A stretch of DNA of 12,008 nucleotides from CAYPEZ01 sp964622275 (lineage in GTDB: Bacteria > Patescibacteriota > Minisyncoccia > Phycocordibacterales > UBA6899), in contig CAZUMX010000030.1 of the NCBI GenBank assembly GCA_964622275.1, forward strand, positions 1 to 12,008. Reading direction: 5' to 3'. The translations under genes and the position numbers were made by a program. The notes under the pieces are model-generated. The model saw only the letters and a list, made by a program, of their open reading frames with translations. It was not told the DNA's origin and searched no databases. Shown in pieces: positions 7,575 to 12,008 of the stretch (position 1 is the stretch's first letter; each line of letters begins with the position of its first letter).

Positions 7575-8180
7575 CTATCCTTCGGACACAGAAAAGCGAG
7601 CCATGCGAGTGATTTCTGTCTTCTCGCCAAATTTCTGAACTGCTTGAGAGATAAGTGTCCCAATAGTCACGTCAGGATTCTTAATGAAAGATTGCTCCAT
7701 GAGAATGCGCTCCTTGAAATACGCATTGATTTTTCCTTCGAGAACTTTTTTCTTCATTTCTTCTGGCTTATCAAGCGCATCGACTTCTTTTTGGAAAAGC
7801 TCTGTTGCTTTTTGCATGTCAGTGTCAGGGATGTCTTCTTTGCGTATATATTTGGGCATGACTCCTGCAACATGCATTGCAATATCGTACGCAAGAGCTT
7901 TAAACTCTGGGTTCTTAGCCACAAAATCTGTCTCACAGGAAAGGACGACCATGGATCCAACCGTTCCAGTATTGTGGACATAAGAGGCCACAGCGCCGGC
8001 TCCAAGCGTTCTATCGCTTTTCTTTGCAGCAATCTCACCACTTTTCTTGGTAAGAATCATCATTGCCTTATCTTTATCTCCACCCGCCTCTTCGAGGGCT
8101 TTCTTGATTTGCATCACAGAAATGCCGGTCGCATCACGGAGTGCTTTAATTTCTTCGGTTGTAATTGGTTTTCCTGCCAT
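7575..8180 (-). CDS. tsf: Elongation factor Ts
   Basis: EF-Ts is the guanine-nucleotide exchange factor that regenerates EF-Tu-GTP in the cytoplasm during translation elongation. Residues about 6-45 are the N-terminal UBA-like domain with the family pattern (LRDATGISVMQIKKAL, then EAGGD). Residues 84-90 are the hallmark TDFVAKN, followed by the core domain with HVAGVMPKYI. The protein has 201 residues, much shorter than the roughly 280 of E. coli, and matches the single-core-repeat form known from Thermus and common in small-genome bacteria. It lies 50 nt after rpsB in the widely conserved rpsB-tsf order. No terminator and no Shine-Dalgarno sequence lie between them, so it is very likely cotranscribed. 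The stop is TAG. Confidence 0.98.
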   Translation of the reverse strand: MAGKPITTEEIKALRDATGISVMQIKKALEEAGGDKDKAMMILTKKSGEIAAKKSDRTLGAGAVASYVHNTGTVGSMVVLSCETDFVAKNPEFKALAYDIAMHVAGVMPKYIRKEDIPDTDMQKATELFQKEVDALDKPEEMKKKVLEGKINAYFKERILMEQSFIKNPDVTIGTLISQAVQKFGEKTEITRMARFSVSEG

Positions 8181-8230
8181 ACAAAAAAGAGCTTTTATGG
8201 TGATTAAAATACTCGGAGGACAACAGAGCC

Positions 8231-8950
8231 TTACACAGGCTTATGCTGTTTCTTCCCCTCGAAGTATGCCTGCTTAATGACGCCAACGATGTGGGCAACG
8301 GACATGACACCTGCGTCGTTCCCAAGAACAGGATATGCGACACCCTTGATCGAGCAATCAGAATTTGCGAGTGCGATTACTGGAACCTTCATCTTTGCTG
8401 CTTCAGTGATAGCAATTTCTTCATGTCGAGGATCGACAACAAAGAGCGCAGCTGGCATAGAATCCATATCAGCAATGCCACCAAAATTCAGTTCGAGGAG
8501 GGCAAGTTCTTTTTCAAGAAGCATTCTCTCGCGTTTTGTATAGCGCTCCATTTCTCCCTTTTCTTTCATGCCAGAAATTTCCTTCATGCGATCTTTACGC
8601 TTTTTGATTTCTCCAAAGTTTGTGAGTGTTCCGCCGATCCATCGCTCTGAAACATATGGGAGACCAAGTGACTTTGCCGCATCAGCAACAACAGTTTTTG
8701 CTTCTGGCTTTGTCCCAACAAAAAGCACGCGCTTGCCTTCTGCTGCGAGCCCAGAAACATACACACATGCCGCTTCAAGCATTGTGTGTGTTTTTTCGAG
8801 ATCAATAATATCAACGCCATTGCGAACACCATAAAGATATGGCTTCACTGAAGCATGGCGACGTGAACGGGAATATCCAAAGTGCGCACCAACGCGGAAG
8901 AGCTCCTCGATGGCTGGATTTGGGGCGGTTTGTTTGGCCTGTGTCGTCAT
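8231..8950 (-). CDS. rpsB: 30S ribosomal protein S2
   Basis: S2 is a structural protein of the small ribosomal subunit, bound between the head and body. The 239 residues are the usual family length. Recognisable blocks are GAHFGY (21-26), VRNGVDIIDLEKT (42-54), LFVGTK (76-81), RWIGGTLTN (103-111), the coiled-coil arm (about 112-152) and VVDPRHEEIAI (171-181). The C-terminal block has NSDCSIKGVAYPVLGND where many bacteria have a DTNxDPxxVDYxIPGND pattern, a modest divergence. It is the first gene of the rpsB-tsf unit, with its own good promoter in the 57-nt gap after prfA. The start at 8950 is supported by homology and by the promoter; no Shine-Dalgarno sequence precedes it. The stop is TAA. 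Confidence 0.98.
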   Translation of the reverse strand: MTTQAKQTAPNPAIEELFRVGAHFGYSRSRRHASVKPYLYGVRNGVDIIDLEKTHTMLEAACVYVSGLAAEGKRVLFVGTKPEAKTVVADAAKSLGLPYVSERWIGGTLTNFGEIKKRKDRMKEISGMKEKGEMERYTKRERMLLEKELALLELNFGGIADMDSMPAALFVVDPRHEEIAITEAAKMKVPVIALANSDCSIKGVAYPVLGNDAGVMSVAHIVGVIKQAYFEGKKQHKPV

Positions 8951-8965
8951 AGTCGAATGGGTGAG

Positions 8966-8994
8966 AGTCTAGCAGAATTACCCCAAATTGGCAA
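8966..8994 (-). promoter_or_regulatory. Sigma70-type promoter of rpsB-tsf
   Basis: On the minus strand, TTGCCA (-35, 8994-8989) is followed by a 17-nt spacer and TAGACT (-10, 8971-8966). The TG of an extended -10 lies one base before it. The -35 matches consensus at 5 of 6 positions and the -10 at 4 of 6. Transcription would begin about 8 nt before the ATG at 8950, leaving an unusually short leader with no room for the long regulatory leaders known upstream of rpsB in other bacteria. Confidence 0.65.
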
Positions 8995-9007
8995 TGGGAG
9001 GGTGCTC

Positions 9008-9994
9008 TTATTCCGCATCCAGGTCTTCCCCTTCGGACTGTCCCCCACCTTCCATTGCTCGTGTAGTAATGGTCGTAAGCATTTTTTCAATATCTCCACC
9101 CAAAATCCTATCGATGCCGTGCCAAGATTCTTTGATGCGGTGATCTGTGACTCGGTCCTGAAGGACATTATATGTCCGTATTTTCTCAGATCGATCGCCT
9201 GTTCCTATTTGGGCGCGACGCTCAGAGAGAGCTTTTTTTGACTCTGCTTCCTCGTAAGCATCTTCAAGTTTAGCGACAAGCATTTTCATAGCCTTTTCTC
9301 GATTCTTTAGCTGACTTCGCTCGCTCGTACAGAGCACCATGACACCAGTGGGCTTATGGACAAGTCGCACTGCTGTCTCGACCTTGTTCACGTTCTGCCC
9401 CCCTGCGCCACCTGAGCGAGCGAAGCTCATTTCGATATCGGCGGGATTCAATTCGAACGTCGGTTTCTCTCGGAGGGGGAAGATCGCGACTGATGCAGTA
9501 GATGTATGGACTCGCCCCGACTTTTCAGTCTCAGGAATGCGCTGGATGCGGTGCACTCCCGTTTCATATCGGAAAAGGTCATATGCGCCCTTTCCTGCTA
9601 TCTCGAACGACGCTTCTTTATACCCACCGAGGTCATTCCGAGATTCGGAGAGCGTGGTGATATGCCACCCGCGTGCTTGAGCAAACGTCGAGTACATGCG
9701 CACAAGATCAGAGGCAAAAAGCGCAGCTTCATCACCGCCGACACCTGCTCGCACTTCCATCATGAGCGCTTTTGGACTCTCTTCTCTACTGTGATCGGCC
9801 AAAAGTGCCTCGAGTGACTCGGTGAGTCCTTTGATCTGCGTATCGAGATCGCGCATCTCTTCCTCTGCCATCTCTTTGAGGGCGGGGTCTTGGAGCATTC
9901 CTTCTGCTTCTCCACGGGCGCCGAGAAGCCGCTCAAGCTCTGGGACTTGATACTGTGTGCGCGGATCCTTTTTGTATTTCTCGATATCGATCAT
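9008..9994 (-). CDS. prfA: Peptide chain release factor 1
   Basis: RF1 recognises UAA and UAG stops in the ribosomal A site and triggers peptidyl-tRNA hydrolysis. The catalytic GGQ is at 198-200 within RSGGAGGQNVNK. The decoding tripeptide of PxT type (PET, 154-156, in RIQRIPETEKSGRVHTS) identifies RF1 rather than RF2, which has SPF. VRAGVGGDEAALFA (81-94) and GTGDRSEKIRTYN (264-276) are further family blocks. The start at 9994 is preferred; the open frame extends to 10168 but would then run through a hairpin and into rpmE. The protein has 328 residues against the usual 355-360, and the shortfall is in the N-terminal helical domain. TAG stops on nearby genes agree with a working RF1. prmC, which often follows prfA, is absent here. 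No Shine-Dalgarno sequence is present. The stop is TAA. Confidence 0.97.
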   Translation of the reverse strand: MIDIEKYKKDPRTQYQVPELERLLGARGEAEGMLQDPALKEMAEEEMRDLDTQIKGLTESLEALLADHSREESPKALMMEVRAGVGGDEAALFASDLVRMYSTFAQARGWHITTLSESRNDLGGYKEASFEIAGKGAYDLFRYETGVHRIQRIPETEKSGRVHTSTASVAIFPLREKPTFELNPADIEMSFARSGGAGGQNVNKVETAVRLVHKPTGVMVLCTSERSQLKNREKAMKMLVAKLEDAYEEAESKKALSERRAQIGTGDRSEKIRTYNVLQDRVTDHRIKESWHGIDRILGGDIEKMLTTITTRAMEGGGQSEGEDLDAE

Positions 9995-10008
9995 AGGTGT
10001 TTCAAAGA

Positions 10009-10041
10009 AAAAACCGCCTGCCATGGGCAAAAGCGGTTTTT
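10009..10041 (-). terminator. Rho-independent terminator-like hairpin between rpmE and prfA
   Basis: A perfect 9-bp stem, aaaaaccgc (10009-10017) with gcggttttt (10033-10041), encloses a loop with an inner tgcc/ggca pairing. On the minus strand it ends in six Ts. It lies 11 nt after the rpmE stop and its stem ends 14 nt before the prfA ATG. It should terminate rpmE transcripts, at least partly. Confidence 0.75.
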
Positions 10042-10052
10042 CGGATTCGACG

Positions 10053-10268
10053 TTATTTCTTTCCAGCGGCTTTAGACTGGCGGCTCTTGAACTTCTCCAC
10101 GCGGCGCGCGGTGTCCATGACTTTTTCTTGACCAGTAAAGAATGGGTGGCACTGGGAACAGATTTCAAGAGAGAGTTCTTTCTTTGAAGACCCGACGGAA
10201 AACTCCGCCCCGCATGCGCAAGCAGCCTTGGTGTTGAGGTGAAATTCTGGGTGAATATCAGCTTTCAT
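10053..10268 (-). CDS. rpmE: 50S ribosomal protein L31 (zinc-binding type)
   Basis: L31 bridges the ribosomal subunits near the central protuberance. The 71 residues begin MKADIHPEFH, close to the family start, and contain ICSQCHPFFTG, the signature block. Cysteines at 17, 19, 37 and 40 form the CxC...CxxC zinc site, so this is the C+ form that is often replaced by a zinc-free paralog under zinc starvation. The ATG at 10268 matches the family start; the frame is open to 10331, but that would overlap the transglycosylase gene. It follows that gene by 43 nt, has a possible promoter in the gap and is followed by a terminator-like hairpin. The stop is TAA. Confidence 0.97.
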   Translation of the reverse strand: MKADIHPEFHLNTKAACACGAEFSVGSSKKELSLEICSQCHPFFTGQEKVMDTARRVEKFKSRQSKAAGKK

Positions 10269-10275
10269 AGCGGGC

Positions 10276-10304
10276 ACTCTACCAGAGAATACAGAAGAAC
10301 GCAA
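10276..10304 (-). promoter_or_regulatory. Putative promoter of rpmE
   Basis: On the minus strand, TTGCGT (10304-10299), a 17-nt spacer and TAGAGT (10281-10276) with a TGG extension sit in the gap before rpmE. The -10 ends 7 nt before the ATG, which would give a leaderless mRNA. The -35 is poor (3 of 6), so support rests on the spacing, the extended -10 and the similarity to neighbouring genes. Confidence 0.4.
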
Positions 10305-10311
10305 GCAAGGA

Positions 10312-11604
10312 TTACCCTCCCAAAATATCAATTTGCTTTTGGTATTTTGCTGCGAGCTCCATCACGTCTTCTCCATAAAACTGAAGTGAGGCCTTTGAAG
10401 CATTCTTACATCCCGCCAAATAACACATTGCGGCACGAAATTCCGCATTATAGGTTTGCTTATCTGCGCCATTGTCCTTTGAGTACAGTGCTGCGGCCAT
10501 AAACGCATCCTCTGGATCCCATGGGTTTGGTGGATTATTCCCTGTTAATGCAGAAATTCGAGATTTAAAGCCGACCCACGTTGAAGGAATGAATTGTGCT
10601 GGGCCCATCGCTCCACCGTACCCATACCATACCTTTTTCGACACTGGCATTTGATCAGGGTCGAGACCAAGTTCCGCAGTAATTTCCTTAAAAATAGGAA
10701 CATCACGTGTCGGATGCATATCAACCTTCCAGTTTCCTTTCCCAACGTTTTGTCCAAGATTGGATTCTTCAGCAATAATACCGAGGATAAACGCCGGGCG
10801 AACTCCTGTTTTTGCTCCCGCGCGCTTAGCAAGATCGAGCGCTCGTTCAAAAGAAATTGCCGCAGACCCTGATAGAGCGAAGAGTTCCGCTCGAATACGC
10901 GCAGCGTCTTTCTCCCGATCTTTCAACATCTGTTGGTATATCTTTTCTTGCCCTTTCGTTTCTTTCAACAGTGAATTTTTTTGAGTTTTGTTTGTGCTGA
11001 GTTTCTTTTTTTCGCTTGCTTGAGCTTTTCGTAGTTCTTCTGCTTCGTCCTGCCTTTCTTCTAGGGCCTTTTTCTCGTCTTCTGTCTCTGCTTTTGTCAC
11101 CCGAAGTTCTTCAAAGGAGTCTTTGAGTTCTGCCTTGATGGCATCAAAGGAATCAAGATCAACAAAAAACCCAGACAATCCAGTATTGGACAAAATAACC
11201 TCAGGGAGGGTCGTATCATTTATTTCATAAGTGCGACGAATAAGTTGTGCGAGAGATTTTTTTTCACGCTCAATCTTTCCGTTGAGAGAATTAATACTGA
11301 TTTGCCTTTCGTTGATCTCGTCTCCTAATTTCCCTATCTCGATATCTTTCGCACGAATTGCCAAATCTGTTTTTTTGATACTTGCATCAAGGAGACTAAT
11401 GTCTCGCTGGAGTGTTTGTGCTTGTTTTTTTGTTTCAGCGATAACCGTCTTTTGCCCCTCCATTTCTGACTCGAGTTTTTTGAGTTCTGCCTGAAGCTGT
11501 GCTCGACGTTCCGCAGCAGTTTGTGTTTGTGCAGAGACAGGACTCGCACTCAACGCAAGTAAAACCAAAAAAATGATGTTGATGATGTGCTGTCGATATG
11601 TCAT
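10312..11604 (-). CDS. Secreted coiled-coil lytic murein transglycosylase
   Basis: This gene encodes 430 residues from the ATG at 11604; the longer open frame to 11766 crosses a terminator and rplY and is rejected. Residues 1-25 are a signal peptide (IIFLVLLALSA, cut after PVSA). Residues about 28-240 are a long heptad-rich coiled coil resembling the N-terminal region of CwlO/PcsB/EnvC-type wall hydrolases, interrupted by a segment (TTLPEVILSNTGLSGFFVD, 131-149) typical of that family. Residues about 250-430 are an SLT/MltB-like domain. IIAEESNLG (276-284) holds the likely catalytic Glu at 280, and GAMGPAQFIPSTW (331-343) is the second hallmark block. The enzyme should cleave the MurNAc-GlcNAc bond of peptidoglycan outside the membrane. 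The coiled coil suggests control by a divisome partner such as FtsEX, by analogy with EnvC and PcsB; this is inference. The stop is TAA. Confidence 0.93.
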   Translation of the reverse strand: MTYRQHIINIIFLVLLALSASPVSAQTQTAAERRAQLQAELKKLESEMEGQKTVIAETKKQAQTLQRDISLLDASIKKTDLAIRAKDIEIGKLGDEINERQISINSLNGKIEREKKSLAQLIRRTYEINDTTLPEVILSNTGLSGFFVDLDSFDAIKAELKDSFEELRVTKAETEDEKKALEERQDEAEELRKAQASEKKKLSTNKTQKNSLLKETKGQEKIYQQMLKDREKDAARIRAELFALSGSAAISFERALDLAKRAGAKTGVRPAFILGIIAEESNLGQNVGKGNWKVDMHPTRDVPIFKEITAELGLDPDQMPVSKKVWYGYGGAMGPAQFIPSTWVGFKSRISALTGNNPPNPWDPEDAFMAAALYSKDNGADKQTYNAEFRAAMCYLAGCKNASKASLQFYGEDVMELAAKYQKQIDILGG

Positions 11605-11626
11605 GTTTGGTATTTTATAGAGTATA
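11605..11626 (-). promoter_or_regulatory. Putative -10 elements upstream of the transglycosylase gene
   Basis: Two overlapping AT-rich hexamers lie between the rplY terminator and the ATG at 11604: TATACT (11626-11621) and TATAAA (11619-11614). The second is exactly 9 nt before the ATG, the same spacing as in the two anchor genes. No good -35 is visible because the terminator stem occupies that position, and no Shine-Dalgarno sequence is present. Confidence 0.4.
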
Positions 11627-11629
11627 TCA

Positions 11630-11662
11630 AAAACCCCACACACATTCTGTGGATGGGGTTTT
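11630..11662 (-). terminator. Rho-independent terminator after rplY
   Basis: A perfect 9-bp stem, aaaacccca (11630-11638) with tggggtttt (11654-11662), has an inner CACA/TGTG pairing. Read on the minus strand it ends GGGGTTTTT, 22 nt after the rplY stop. The stem is T-rich on both sides, but no gene on the plus strand needs it. Confidence 0.85.
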
Positions 11663-11683
11663 GGCCTTGGTTGGTTACGAGAA

Positions 11684-12008
11684 TCACTTTGCTGCCTCAG
11701 CTTCCCCACCTTCTTCTTCGGTCTTTCCTTTCTTTTCAACCTCAATAGCCGAGAGGTCCGTGGCAACCGCAGTTTCTTCTTTTTCTTCGTGCTGTGCAGT
11801 CACACCAACAACTGTATCGTTTTCATTCCCGATAATCTTCACCCCTTCAGGAAGAGTGATGTCTTTGATACTGATGTGCGAGTGGAGGTCAGTCAATAAC
11901 GAAAGATCAACCACAATGTGAGATGGAAGCTGAGATGGAAGCGCTTCAACCCGGACTTCGTGCATCGCTTTATTGACGGCACCTCCAATACGTTCAGCAG
12001 GAGCTGCC
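11684..12008 (-). CDS. rplY: 50S ribosomal protein L25, CTC/TL5 type (5' part outside the window)
   Basis: About 107 C-terminal residues are visible and the frame is open to the right edge. The visible part is the C-terminal beta domain of the long CTC/TL5 form of L25, which binds 5S rRNA through its N-terminal domain (not seen). Family blocks are VNKAMHEVRVEALPSQLPSHI and the following VDLSLLTDLHSHI, then ITLPEGVKI. The last 35 residues are acidic and Ala/Glu-rich, a typical variable tail of this family. A 12-bp direct repeat at 11919-11942 encodes the LPSQLPS part and does not disturb the frame. It ends in TGA, followed directly by a terminator, so TGA acts as a stop in this genome. Confidence 0.94.
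   Translation of the reverse strand, partial: AAPAERIGGAVNKAMHEVRVEALPSQLPSHIVVDLSLLTDLHSHISIKDITLPEGVKIIGNENDTVVGVTAQHEEKEETAVATDLSAIEVEKKGKTEEEGGEAEAAK

Noticed and set aside
7644..8207. Plus-strand open frame of 187 codons opposite tsf
   Set aside because: It covers nearly all of tsf, whose identity is certain, and its composition is that of an antisense read.
8181..8230. Possible terminator between rpsB and tsf (aaaagagctttt palindrome)
   Set aside because: The palindrome has no loop and there is no G/C-rich stem followed by a T-run; the two genes are expected to be cotranscribed.
9995..10168. N-terminal extension of prfA
   Set aside because: It would translate a terminator hairpin and overlap rpmE in another frame; the residues do not resemble RF1.
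7177..11686. Recoded TGA (as glycine in Gracilibacteria or Absconditabacteria)
   Set aside because: TGA ends rplY right before a terminator, and it ends the small membrane gene; the well-known genes need no in-frame TGA reading.
11605..11766. 54-residue N-terminal extension of the transglycosylase
   Set aside because: It would cross the rplY terminator and coding region and would bury the signal peptide that starts at 11604.
11919..11942. 12-bp perfect direct repeat in rplY as a variable locus
   Set aside because: It is in frame and encodes LPSxLPS, which is normal in the L25 family; it is probably coincidental codon repetition.
1..12008. CRISPR arrays, tRNA or rRNA genes, transposases, integrases or attachment sites
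   Set aside because: I saw no spaced direct repeats of CRISPR type, no tRNA-like cloverleaf in the short gaps and no mobile-element proteins.

Overview
Every gene I can support in this window lies on the minus strand, so the biological order runs from high to low coordinates. The coding sequence is dense, with no gap over about 80 bases. All three stop codons are used as stops: TAG for tsf and two surface genes, TAA for most others, TGA for rplY and the small membrane gene. The genetic code is therefore standard. The combination of a compact EF-Ts of 201 residues, an RF1 about 30 residues shorter than usual, start codons without Shine-Dalgarno sequences, and large ASH/DUF4215 surface proteins suggests an uncultivated small-genome lineage. 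Patescibacteria/CPR, for example a Peregrinibacteria-like group, would fit. This is inference; the sequence does not prove the taxon.

Right half (about 7.5-12 kb): an informational and cell-wall block. It holds the 3' part of rplY (ribosomal protein L25), a rho-independent terminator, and a secreted coiled-coil lytic transglycosylase. These are followed by rpmE (zinc-type L31), a second terminator-like hairpin, prfA (RF1), and the classical rpsB-tsf pair (S2 and EF-Ts) behind a near-consensus promoter. A small unrecognised membrane protein follows tsf.

Left half (1 to about 7.1 kb): a tandemly duplicated two-gene surface module. Each copy has (i) a signal-anchored protein with one transmembrane helix and a conserved extracytoplasmic domain, and (ii) a very large secreted protein with a signal peptide, a DUF4215 cysteine motif and a chain of ASH/choice-of-anchor-D type Ig-like domains. 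Copy A is a 349-residue anchor plus a 930-residue ASH protein, joined by a TAATG stop/start overlap. Copy B is a 242-residue anchor plus an ASH protein of at least 810 residues that runs off the left edge. The two anchors are clear paralogs with the same four-cysteine pattern. I do not recognise a named system. The likely reading is an anchor and surface-fibre or adhesin pair, which is inference.

Regulation: several genes have a TATACT/TATAAA-like -10 hexamer 9 nt (range 7-15) before the start codon, and no Shine-Dalgarno sequence. This implies leaderless or nearly leaderless mRNAs. An 8-bp dyad surrounds the -10 box of the first anchor gene, and a 24-nt tract of period 11 in the second ASH gene could act as a frame switch.
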